The notes under the pieces: model-generated
What the model was told of the DNA's origin: nothing
Database searches by the model: none
What the model saw: the letters and a program-made list of their open reading frames with translations, nothing else
Position numbers and translations under genes: made by a program
Source of the DNA: Rhizoclosmatium globosum
Lineage: Eukaryota; Chytridiomycota; Chytridiomycetes; Chytridiales; Chytriomycetaceae
Assembly (NCBI GenBank): GCA_002104985.1
Contig: MCGO01000182.1
Coordinates: 1-64,000 of the forward strand
DNA: 64,000 nt
Direction of reading: 5' to 3'
Shown here: one piece after another, positions 23,408-33,268 of the stretch
How positions within the stretch are numbered: position 1 is the first letter of the stretch
Layout of the letters: every line of letters begins with the position of its first letter

Positions 23408-24209
23408 AATGGACTCCCTCTTGAACGAACTCAAGCTGCTCATCCTGCTCTGGATTCCTCAGCCACGCGTGTTTATATACCGGAGGCTATCTCGCGCCTT
23501 TAATTACATCATCACTTCGAAACAGTTTATCCTCAAAAGCAGAGCTATCCACTCCAAACCTGATTTGACGATTGAAGAGAAGAATTGGTGCATTTCTCGC
23601 TGGTTTGCCATGCCTCCAGCGTCGCAATCAGGTTACGCAGCTGCCATTCTATCATACCGTTCAAATTTGGAACTCAGCTTTCACCAGAAAGCCAGCGCCT
23701 TTCGTCCCATACCTTCATCCATAGGACAATTGACCGATCTCACTTCTCTAATACTTGAAGGCTGCATACTAAAAGGCCCCATTCCGCTTGAATTGTTCAC
23801 ATTGACCAACCTGGAAACAATCAAGTTCGATCACAATGAACTCATTGGCACAATTAGCCCCCTTATTGGCAATCTCGTTAACCTGCGATTCCTTTCTTTC
23901 TATCAAAATCATCTTGTTGGTGGGGTTCCTACTGAAATTAGTCAATGTAGTAAACTGGAATATCTGAGTTACAACTTTCTCACAGAGACCATACCAGACT
24001 CCATCGGCCGATTGAGTTGCCTTCACACCTTATCTTTCCATTTTCAAACTGTAGAAGACTATGTTGTTGTGAGGCAATTGCCTCTTATTCCCGCCCTCTC
24101 GCAACTAACATCGTTGAAGGTGTTTCATTGCAACAATCCTGACGATGTGGAAGCAATTCGTAAATATTTACCAAACTTCAACATGGAATATGACAATCTA
24201 AGCTTTTAG
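23408..24209 (+). CDS. LRR protein of the plant-like type
   Basis: A single exon of 267 residues starting MDSLLNELKLLILLWIPQPR. Five LRRs follow from about residue 95, with the plant-type consensus IPxxIGxLxxLxxLxLxxNxLxGxIP: PIPSSIGQLTDLTSL, PIPLELFTLTNLETI, TISPLIGNLVNLRFL, GVPTEISQCSKLEYL, TIPDSIGRLSCLHTL. An N-terminal hydrophobic stretch is short and its role is unclear. No kinase domain is attached. Such free-standing LRR proteins are numerous in chytrids; a binding role is inferred. Confidence 0.7.
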
Positions 24210-24409
24210 GCGATTCAGAAAATGATGAAATAAAGATGAAGTATCTTGATGTCAACAACTGGACCATCTGTACCTTTCACACAGTACAAATAAACAGAAG
24301 AAGACGAGAAAAGAAAAGAGAAGAAAACCGATTAACGTGCCTTTTTTTTTATTTGTTAGATTTCATTTTACAAAAATAGCTTGAAACTCAGACTTCGGCA
24401 TCGCACAAG

Positions 24410-25513
24410 ATGTCAAACATCTCTTCCTTCCTCCCACTCCTCATATGCACATTCCTTGGCGGTCTTGCCTTTGAAAACGGTCTTCACGGCATATGGCGAG
24501 CAGCGGACCTTATACGAACACAAACCAACAATACAACTGCAAAACTCATTTTCGCTTGCAACCTCGTGATCCTTACTGACGTGGCAGTGTATCAATGGTC
24601 GAATATGTCTGTTTCGAATACCTGTTATCCGGTTTCGTTTGCTGGCGAGGCGTTGTATCATGTGTTCATGTGTATCTTTGGTAAGCTTTTGGAGTTTAAG
24701 TCAGCAATGAGCTTTTTTGGCAATAGAGCATTACGTTGAAACCAGAAACTGGAAGCTCCATATGGGAAAATAGGGGCTCAGACAGTCCCGGACAACAGAG
24801 AGAGCTGCCTTGGCGATTATCTCAACTTTTAATCATTATCGACTCTCACTAATCCGTACACTGAAATGTCTTTCACACTCACAGATATATTCCTTCTTTT
24901 CAAGACATGGTATATTCTCGATAGGAAGACCTGGTTCCTGATTGTTTCCATCATATTCATATTGAACCGAATAGGATGGGGTGCAATAGAATCGTATAAG
25001 TCGTATGGATTATGGGATCAAGATTCAGATTCCTGTAAATGGATTGCAAATGTAGATATGATGACTGGGTACGTCCTCAGTTCCTCTCCATGTTAAACTA
25101 ATTCATTCACATTTCGATCGTAGAGTATATGCGTCTGATATCGCAATTGATTTACTTGCAACGATTTCAACGCTGATAGAGAGCCGAAGGTACGCCGAAA
25201 GCGAGTTCAAGCAATTCTTCCAAATCATGGTTTTGGAAAACTGTACGTTTCCTTCGATTACGCTGGCGCAAACTAACAGGTTCTTATGTACTTAGTGATT
25301 CGATCAGCTTTGAGTATGGCAGTAACAATATTTGGACTTTGTTCTGTTTGGCAAGGCGATGAGACTGCAACGATGCAGTTCATTTTCTTTAGTATACAGA
25401 CATATGTGATTTGTCATTTACTCAATAGTGAGCATTATTGGTTGAGATTGAGGACCGCAGCTGTCCCTGAGGAGTTTAAAGAGGTCACGGTTGACTCCGA
25501 GTTACAAACTTAA
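24410..25513 (+). CDS. Multi-pass membrane protein, possibly seven helices
   Basis: Four exons joined by introns near 24680-24886, 25069-25123 and 25243-25296. Helices: FLPLLICTFLGGLAFENGL, TAKLIFACNLVILTDVAVY, IFDIFLLFKTWYI, TWFLIVSIIFILNRIGW, SDIAIDLLATISTLI, ALSMAVTIFGLCSVW and FIFFSIQTYVICHLL. The arrangement would suit a receptor-like or Rta1-like protein but I recognise no signature. Tail short and acidic. The first intron (about 205 nt) is long for this window, so an exon may have been missed there. Confidence 0.55.
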
Positions 25514-25713
25514 TATCAACAATCAAATAAATAAATATTTAGAATGGCATAATGTCGATAAATGGGATATGGTGCTGTTCCAGAAATTAAGTAGTATAAT
25601 TAGAAGCAAGTTTTCTCAAAGACTACATTCCGGCCCTCAACAAACCTGCAGTAAGTTAAAGCTGGATTCATTCTATCTTCCTTACGTCTAATCGTATTCC
25701 AAAGAGAAGGCGA

Positions 25714-26394
25714 ATGTTTTATCTTTTCCAGAACCTGAACCCCTTCCGCTTATGGCGACCACTCCAACGCAAAGGCAGTGACTTGGAATCCACCGCCCTG
25801 ACAGCGCTCCTTACTCCAACTGCCATTAATACTGAAAAGCCCCAACCATTCACTTCACCAGAGTCCAAAGAAAAAGGACGTTGCTGGTGCTGTTGGGAAA
25901 CAACTGACACCCCTTCCAACGCTTTGATCCGCGTCTGCCTCGGTTGTAAAGATCCAGACTTGCAATGGATCCACCAAACATGCGTCGACAGTTTCATTAC
26001 GGCTTTGCCAGACGCCATTGACCCATCTACGAATGCAGTTATGGAGAAGCGTGTATTCAAGTGCACACGCTGTGCGGAGATTTATAATGTGAAAGAGACT
26101 GAAACGTCACGAGTGTACGTTATTGCGACGGACAAGAATTTACGTGGAGTGTTCCTTATTATGACGCTGTGCATGAGTATAATCAACTATTGCTCGATAT
26201 CAATTTTGGTTGAGAATTGGGGGACTGGACGTATTGTTATTGATGGTGGGTTTGTGAAGGTGAATAGTAGCTTGTTCTGCGGGATCGTGTTGGGGATTAG
26301 TTGGTGGTTTGCACTTGAAACTATGTGGTTATTGTGGCATCATGCTGGAGGAAGGATGATTCGGAAGGTGGAAGCTGTTGTGGTTGAGGAATGA
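25714..26394 (+). CDS. RING-CH (MARCH-like) membrane E3 ligase
   Basis: 226 residues, one exon. Zinc ligands occur in the order CWCC, CLGCKD, HQTC and CTRC between residues 48 and 118, a RING-variant (C4HC3) domain; the HxxC pair with Trp before it (LQWIHQTC) is typical. Two hydrophobic segments follow (GVFLIMTLCMSIINY and SLFCGIVLGISWWFALETMW). MARCH-type ligases ubiquitinate membrane proteins for sorting or degradation. A second, unrelated member lies at 45433-46453. Confidence 0.8.
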   Translation: MFYLFQNLNPFRLWRPLQRKGSDLESTALTALLTPTAINTEKPQPFTSPESKEKGRCWCCWETTDTPSNALIRVCLGCKDPDLQWIHQTCVDSFITALPDAIDPSTNAVMEKRVFKCTRCAEIYNVKETETSRVYVIATDKNLRGVFLIMTLCMSIINYCSISILVENWGTGRIVIDGGFVKVNSSLFCGIVLGISWWFALETMWLLWHHAGGRMIRKVEAVVVEE

Positions 26395-26550
26395 GATAAG
26401 TATGACACCTGATAATACAATTGAAATAGTGCATGATACAACGTCCTATATATTTAACTTGAAAGCTCGTTGCGTCAATTCAAGTTGAAGTCCTTGATTC
26501 AACTTTAAGTGGTTTTTGGTTGGGTGGCGGCCAAAAAGCGTTTCTGAAAC

Positions 26551-28137
26551 ATGATTGTTCCCATCTTTGCCGGGCTTATCGTGCTCTACATCGCGCTGAA
26601 CCGAGCGATCGACTACTCGTCAAAGAAGGACAGCGCGGGAAAAGCCGTGACTGACTCGTCGCCAGAGCTGACCCGCCTCACCCGTCAATACTTGATTATT
26701 TACCTTGCAGCCATGTTTGCAGACTGGATTCAGGGTCCCTATGTGTGAGTTATCTGATATGTGACTAGTTAGACATACGCTGACTTGTTTCTGAATGACA
26801 GGTACCGGCTGTGTGAGTGACATGTCACTCAAAACACCCAAACCTAACAACAGTCCCCATTCTCCCTCGCAGACGCTACATACGGATACTCTGTCGACCA
26901 GATTGCCATTCTCTTTGTCGCAGGTTTCGGATCTTCTATGCTCTTTGGAACTTTCGTTGGTTCTCTCGCTGACTCGTACGGACGCAAAAACTCGTGTCTG
27001 ACCTTTTGTGTACTCTACTTTATTTCATGTTTGACAAAGCACAGCCCTGTGTTTGAGGTTTTGATGTTGGGGCGTATTTTGGGTGGGATTGCGACTTCAA
27101 TTCTCTACGCTGCATTCGAGGTTCGTGGTTTTGGCGGTCGGTCGTGGTATCCCAGTCATTGACATTGTACTTTTTAGGCCTGGTTGGTCTCAGAATCCCA
27201 CACTCGTCAACTTCATGAGACTCAGTTGGGATCTATCTTTGCTGCCGCCACTACTGGAAACGGAATTGTTGCTATTGTTTCCGGAGTCATTGCTAGTGCT
27301 GCCAACGACAGTTGGGGTGTTGTTGCGCCATTTGATGTTTCGGTAAACCTCGTTCAGCCTCTTTTGGAAAATTTCATTAACAATCGGATACAGGCCTTCG
27401 TCCTCGCTGCAACTGGATTCGCCATCCTTTTCCTCTGGACTGAAAACTACGGAGACAGAAACACTGGAACTTCCATCATGAGCCAGTTCAAGTTTGGCGA
27501 GGCCTTTGCCCGTATCAGAGCTGACAACCGCATCTACGCCCTCTTTGTCTCTCAGTCTCTGTACGAATCTGCCATGTACATTTTTGTTTTCCTCTGGACT
27601 CCAACTCTTGAAAAGACTGCTGGGTCCGCTGGAATTCAGCATGGATGGATTTTCGCCTGCTTCATGGTGTGCTGTATGATTGGAAGTGAAATCTTCAGCC
27701 TTTTGGTTGCGTCCTTCAAGATTCAGGTGGAGGACTTTTCGTACAAGATCTTCGCTGTTGCTGGAGTCGCTTTTATTCTTCCCGTGCTTACCAACTCTCC
27801 ATTGCTCTGTCTTTCTTCTTTCTTTGTCTTTGAAGCGTGCTGCGGATTGTACTGGCCAGTGATGGGAACTTTGCGTGGAAAGTATATTGCGGATGATGTG
27901 AGAAGCACAACGATGACTTTGTTCCGTTTGCCATTGAACTTGATTGTCGTCGTGACTCTCATGAATCTGAAGCACATGGATGACAGAGTTGTGTGGGTAA
28001 TGTGTGCAACTATGTTGTTGGTTTCAGCTGTGGTTCAGTACATCACTTTTGCTGGAAAGACAACTAGAGGATATGGGACTATTGGAGACAGGGACACTGA
28101 TGCCACAGAATTGGAAAGTGCCCCAAAGTTGCATTGA
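26551..28137 (+). CDS. MFSD5-type (molybdate-anion) MFS transporter
   Basis: Exons split by introns at about 26743-26813, 26818-26870, 27120-27177 and 27343-27393 encode about 460 residues. Family hallmarks: ADWIQGPYVYRLYATYGYS, GTFVGSLADSYGRK (MFS loop 2-3), MLGRILGGIATSILYAAFE, ESHTRQL and FLWTPTLE. This is the MFS_5 family that includes human MFSD5 and the algal molybdate transporter MOT2. Twelve helices predicted from the hydrophobicity pattern. Substrate likely molybdate, by family inference only. The tail ends acidic (TDATELESAP). Confidence 0.87.
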
Positions 28138-28437
28138 TGATGTTGTTCTATATAAACGTTTGAATTTCAATGAATGAAGTCGACAAACCTGACAAACTGA
28201 AGTGTGACTCTGTGTAAAGATCCTTAAAGCTCCACGAAAAGATTACCCCTTAGTCTGAAGAAAAAATTGCAAATTGGGCTACATCAGTTTTCTCAAGAGC
28301 AGTTCGCACTCCCAGTGATCGACTCTGAAGTCCTCATGCCAGTTCTCCAGTTGGTTGATAAAAATCGTTGCCCCGCCTTAAATTTTCATGCATTTCTGGG
28401 ATTCAGTCTTGAGGCCTTGGTATGCAATGGAAAAAAC

Positions 28438-28616
28438 AATGGAGGAAAGTTGGAGACTATAATAGAAGTTACAGCTGTAAATAAAAGACATCTCCAGCAA
28501 TTTTACTCTAATCCGAAAAAACAAAAAATTAAGAGCTAAAACCACGCAACAAAAAGAGAATTTAGTGAATATATAGCAGGATAGAGGAGCAAAACGCTCG
28601 ATACTGGGATCGAACC
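28438..28616. repeat. tRNA-Asn dispersed repeat, copy B, left part
   Basis: Homologous to 11180-11367 (GAAAGTTGGAGACT, AAGAGCTAAAACCACGCAAC, CAGGATAGAGGAGC) and then to the tRNA 3' end. Homology stops exactly at GAACC (28612-28616), where the mobile element begins. The rest of this repeat resumes at 37064. The gap from 28138 to 28438 shows nothing else. Confidence 0.8.
28595..28616 (-). pseudogene. tRNA-Asn 3' fragment (acceptor and T-arm), left of the element
   Basis: 22 bases identical to the 3' end of the intact tRNA at 11346-11419, with the TTTT terminator kept. The gene is cut in the T-arm at the GGTTC of the B box. The 5' half of the same gene is at 37064-37116, 8.4 kb away. Element sequence next to the cut does not restore a T-stem (GGGG faces CCAG), so this copy is inactive. 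Confidence 0.9.
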
Positions 28617-28700
28617 CCTACACCTCTGGCCATCTAGGTGTTATCCAGAAAACCAGAAAGGACTTTTTCTGAGTGGCAGAAAGGCGTACCCGTCCCGGCC
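28617..28700. repeat. Left end of the element: hairpin and CAGAAA motifs
   Basis: ACACCT at 28620-28625 and AGGTGT at 28636-28641 form a 6-bp stem with a 10-nt loop four bases from the end. Four CAGAAA-type motifs follow: CCAGAAAACC (28645-28654), CCAGAAAGG just after, CTTTTTCTGAG (28663-28673, inverse orientation) and GGCAGAAAGG to about 28684. Similar motifs sit at the right end. They could be recombinase-binding sites. Confidence 0.5.
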
Positions 28701-29030
28701 AGAACGTAAGCGGCAAACCCCCCTCCTTTCGCATCCCCCCTTCTTCTCCTTCCTTCCCCTTCTTTTTCTTTTTCTTCTCCCCTCTCTCGCGGCGGTCCGG
28801 GTCCTCTAGACGGCGGCGACGGCCGTGTCCGAATACGGCAGCATCACCAACGCACGGCCACCGCTTTCGACTGCACTGCCACCCCCTCTACTTGCCAGCG
28901 AAACAAGAAGTGCCCGTGGTGCCTCTAAGCGGACGGGCTGCTTGGCTTCGGCGACGGCAACTGAGTGAGTGCGGCGGCGATTGTCTGGACTCCAACTCGA
29001 TCACCGAACAACCGAACGACTACCCCTACC
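28700..29030. other. GC-rich left arm of the element, no confident gene
   Basis: A CT-rich tract (about 28735-28790) is followed by a GC-rich stretch, unlike the AT-rich neighbourhood. An Arg/Ser/Pro-rich open frame spans 28673-29116 but has no domain, has homopolymeric Phe and Arg runs, and looks like chance coding from biased composition. This may be the promoter or 5' leader region of the recombinase gene. Confidence 0.4.
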
Positions 29031-29614
29031 CCTGCCGACGAGCCTGCCGAGGAGGCAGAAGCTCTGCTATTTTCGTCGCCCTAAACCCCATCTTCATATT
29101 AAAAACGCTCATCTAACGTGTTCTATTAGACTCTCAGCTCAACCCAACAGCCAACAAACAACAACCCTGTCGACGAGCCTGCCGAGGAGACAGAAGCTCT
29201 GGTATTTTCGTTTTATTCTTTGACTTTCATCATAAATAGACGTTCTAATACTTCTCGCAGCCGTAGCAAAAGTCGTCCGCAAACTGTCCTTACGTCACAA
29301 GGTACCTCCCCCTGCCGACGAGCCTGCCGAGGAGGCAGAAGCTGCGCTATTTTTGATCGTTTTAACTCCCTATTCATAGTAAAAACATTGCTCGAACCCG
29401 CCGCAATCTTCAGTTCAGTCAAGGAGGTAACTCCTCTGCCGACGAGCCTGCCGAGGAGGCAGAAGCTCTGCTATTTTTGATTGCCCTAACTTTGCGTTCA
29501 TAGTAAAAACATCGTTCGAAGCCGAAAGCCAGTCATTGTCGTTTCATTCACAACTCAAGGTAAATGTCCCCTGCCGATGAGCCTGCCGAGGAGGCAGAAG
29601 CTCTGCTATTTTCG
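29031..29614 (+). repeat. Five 45-bp direct repeats upstream of the recombinase
   Basis: Copies start at 29031, 29166, 29311, 29435 and 29570, spaced 124-145 bp. All share the core GAGCCTGCCGAGGAG followed by RCAGAAGCT (CTGCC and GGCAG form a small inverted repeat). A second box, TTCATAGTAAAAACAT, follows copies 3 and 4 and is degraded after copy 1. The reading frame differs between copies, so conservation is at DNA or RNA level. Copies 3-5 begin with GGTAA/GGTAC and end in TTCATAG or CTTAG, so each resembles a 76-79 nt intron. They may be iterons or a set of related introns in a 5' leader. Confidence 0.85.
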
Positions 29615-29671
29615 TCCCTCCTTTTTCTGTTTACTTAGTAATTTCTTACGACTTTAGGATTGCAATCAAGT

Positions 29672-32600
29672 ATGAACGAACCGAATTCAGATCAAGTGAC
29701 ACCAAACGGTGACATCGAGAGCCTGTCCGCTCACAGCGTTGAGTGCTGTGTATGTAACAAGCCAGTGCCGTTGGTGAAACAAATATTATGTTACTTTTGT
29801 TCTGCGCCGGCGCATGGGAACTGTTTTAGTATTCTTCGGAAAGCAGATAAAAGTGTTGCTCTTGGTTGTTACACTGATTGCTCCGGAGCTGTTGTCTCTT
29901 CCACACGAGCGGAATTTACTCTTGAACCAAAGCCGACCGCGCCGTCAGACACAATTCCAAAATATTTGCAGAGTAAATGGATTCTCATGCGCACTGCTGA
30001 GTTTGAAGGAATGGAACCTGTTCACCCCGATTATCCCGACTTTCTTCTGCAGCGTGAAGTTGCAGTGTTACGCGCAATGAACAACGTTGAGGACTCTAGA
30101 ATCAAAAATCCACTTAATGCAATGTGGTCGTACTTTGAAGCACTTGGAATATTTCGGACTGAGTATTTCGAATTCTTGATGTTCCTTATAATGGAGTACC
30201 ATCCTGCACCAAACAATATATCCTCCTTCATCACTCGATCCAAAGTCTTAACTGGGAGGCTGACTGATCCAAAACGAAAGAAGACGCTTCAAACGGATCG
30301 AACCAGCTTGCATCATGTTGAGGTACACACCTTATTTTCCTCCCTCTCTTTTCTTTTAACTCTTTGTCCAGAATTTTATTTTTGCCATGCGTGCAAACGG
30401 GGATCACTGCTTTGACTGGATGTTCCCAAACTGGGCGAATCTTCAAGCTTTATTGGAATATATTGAGAATAAGCCATTGCGAGATGTTCCAGATCCATCG
30501 GAAATTAGAGACGAAGTCGATGATCTTGTTGCGGATCAAGATCTTGACGAAGGCATTGCCACGGAAATCAAGAAACAACCATTCCTTGGGCAAAAAATTG
30601 TAAGTGCAATCTCTAGTTTGCATAACCGCTAATCACGCATCTTAGTCAACTCTCGCAAAAGTGAAAGGCTTGTGGGGAAATATTACATCAGTAATTATTG
30701 CATTGATTCAAACACCTGTACCCTTGCCGAATCCATCAAAGTGCGACGATGCCGGAGCCCATATGGATGATGCCATTCGAAATTACAACCGCCGAAAATA
30801 TGAAGAAAATCCAGATGTAATGAAAGGAACGTTTCTGGAGTTCCGCGAATCGCGGAAAAACTATCGGCCATATATGATTGACATGTTGGAGGATGATAAA
30901 CGAGGCCGTCTCAAGCAGCAAATACGGTCGTGGAGTATGGAATGTCAGGCGACAGCAACAATGAATCGAACAAACGAAGCCACGAACATGAACCTTAGTC
31001 ATCTAGCCGTGCACGAGTACAAATCCGGAATTCATGGGAGCGTGTTTGGTCTCTTATTTTTGTTGCCAACATGGAAGACCGACACTCGAACTACACTAAG
31101 TCCTCCTCGTATTATTGGCTGTATCAGTAATCGTGATTGTGTTCTTGATGCGATTGGAGCAATTGGGATTCACCTGCTTGATCGATTTGTGTGGCGAAAG
31201 GACTTGAAGAATAACGCAGACACCGCTCCAGACTTTGCAAACTTTGATAGCTGGAAAGATCGAAAGCTCTTTCCGCCGTCTCATCGAAATGTTGATGCGG
31301 CAATGCACACGAAAACTGTTGCCCGAAATGTTCAGTCACGAAAAGAAAAGGCGGGGATACAAACATCGCGCGCACTTCATGAAGGTCGCAAAGTTGCCGG
31401 TCTTGGTGCATTACAGCGCGGGGCTCAAGTTGAGGATTTGATGTCGATAGGATGGTATCAGATGGAAGTCGGACGTGGAGTATACTTGCAGCAAATACCT
31501 CGTCTTGATGTGCTTTTAAAGTTAGCAGAATTAGAGGAAGGCGAAGTATATTGGAATCCTCGTTTGGATGTTCGAGATGTTGAATTTGAACAGTCGTGTG
31601 AGGATTTACAATTTGCCTTCACAGAGGAATCGCCAGATGACAATGTTACAACCAAAATATCAAAACCGACGTTGGCCTTTATTATTGTCCGGGGTCTTCA
31701 AGTAAGTTGTACATTGTCACTAAACACTCTAAAATACATTCTAGTGCTTGGCTGCTCTTTGCCATCGCAAATATTGGAAAATGAAGTACACGTTGAAATC
31801 TTGGCCGTTTACTCACGAACGTTGGGGGAGCTGGGTGAAGCGAATTGGAGAAGCTGAAGACAGACTTGATGCTGGCTACACTGCGGGAGATATGATTGCA
31901 GATGATCGATTGAAGGTAATGTTCTTGGATACCACTCAATTATTGCTAACTCTTACTAGGCAGATCCTGCTTTAGTTGCCATTTTGCAGCGTGTTGCAGA
32001 AGAATCAAAAACGCAAATTCAACTTATTGCGCAACAACAAGACCTCATCAAAAAGCTGCACGAAAAGATTGATGACCAGAATGAAATGCTTCGTTATCAA
32101 GGGATGCAGCTTTTTGAACTTACAAAACGTTCACTGTCTTCGACACGTGTGACTCCAATGACACCTATGAAACCAAAGATCACTGCTACTTCTGTTGCGA
32201 TTCCATCTACTCCGGAGTCCAATTTTCCATCAGCTCCGGTTTCATCGTCGCCAACAGCTGTAACAACACCCACAACAAACGCACCGCCGTCCACATTTTC
32301 GACCAAAAGTGCCATACCTTTCAATGCAAAATTGATTTCAACTCCAACAGCATCTGTTGTGAACCCTGCACCAGTCACAGCAAGCGCATCGGAAAAGCCG
32401 TCTCTGCCGCCTTGGTGTGCTAACAGCAACACGGGGCTTCATGAATCTATTGGCTTTTACTGTGCATATGACAATGGTCCATTTCTTGGAACTATTGGAT
32501 CCCCGATTCCCAACGTTTTACTCTCAAAAGATCTCTCGATGATCAAAAGTTCACTGGCTGTATTCCACGTTTTCCAAAAATTCAAAGCTCTTGACGCGTC

Positions 32601-33216
32601 TCACCCAGGTTGGAGAAAAGCAAATGAATCTCGTGCAAATTCCACACTGATATCGAAGCTATCGAGAATTGGATCCTTCGTAAGCGAACGAACCTCAAGT
32701 GGGCAACGCGATTTGGTCACTGTGTGTGCATACTTGGATACTGGCAAGCCAAATGCCTCACAAATGTACGAAGCCGTTAACACAATGAGAAAGTTTGATG
32801 CAGCGGCGTCAAAGCATACTACTCCTGTTGCAAATCGTGCCTTGAAACGGAAGCTCATGAAGACTGGAGACGAGACTGAAGATGGCGCGGATCCAGTTGG
32901 AGCAAAGAAGGCACAAACTATTGCGGATAATGAACTCAGTGCAATTCCAGGCCGGCCGAAGGAGGGTTATCCAGCCACAGTCGCAGATAAAATTGTTGAC
33001 AATTTCAACAAAGACCGAACAACGTTGTTTACACCAAGGTATGGCTATCCTTTAATTGATTATTCTCATTTTAAACGTAATACCAGGAAACTTGTGCCTA
33101 TTCTACCAAAGCCAGCATCCTCTGTCGCAAGTGCACAAACCACTGTCGAACCACCAGCAACCAAGAAAACGAAAGTAGGCAAAAAGCCAGCTACAATTGC
33201 AAAACCCCAAAAGTGA
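29672..33216 (+). CDS. Crypton/Ndc10-type tyrosine recombinase
   Basis: Five exons (29672-30322, 30372-30600, 30647-31701, 31745-31915, 31960-33216) give 1,120 residues with no frame break. Residues 25-75: zinc finger of RING/PHD type (CCVC, CYFC, HGNC, CYTDC). Residues about 90-390: helical core-binding region. Catalytic region: Arg near residue 401 (MNRTNEATNMNLSHLAV), KTDTRTT, SNRDCVLDAIGAIGIHLLDR, PDFANFDSWKDRKL, then HEGRKVAG (His 538, Arg 541), SIGWYQM (Trp 563) and nucleophile Tyr 573 in GVYLQQIPR. This order matches the Ndc10-II/Crypton family (KTNQ, CPVGALALYL, HxGR, GRWN, YLxxLPR). A coiled coil (QLIAQQQDLIKKLHEK) and a Ser/Thr/Pro-rich linker lead to a Lys-rich C-terminus. It should bind both ends of the element and catalyse excision and integration. 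Confidence 0.85.
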
Positions 33217-33268
33217 TGGGTTTGTTTTGTTTCTCTTCTCTCTCTCTTCTCTTTTCAATAAATCATCA

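Noticed and set aside
27190..27975. Long open frame antisense to MFSD5
   Set aside because: It lies entirely over well-supported transporter exons and has no recognisable protein features.
28595..28660. Element left end rebuilding a working tRNA, as prokaryotic islands do
   Set aside because: The bases next to the junction do not pair with the retained T-stem beyond two or three pairs, and no D- or anticodon arm follows in place.
28673..29116. Arg/Pro-rich open frame as an element gene
   Set aside because: Composition follows local GC and CT bias, no domain is seen, and it runs through the first repeat in an arbitrary frame.
29031..29614. CRISPR array
   Set aside because: Only five repeats, spacing of 79-100 bp between repeats, a eukaryotic gene context and no cas genes.
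29031..29614. A protein repeat with PADEPAEEAEALLFS coded by the 45-bp units
   Set aside because: The copies fall in different frames with stops between them, so the peptide is not read through. Conservation is at nucleotide level.
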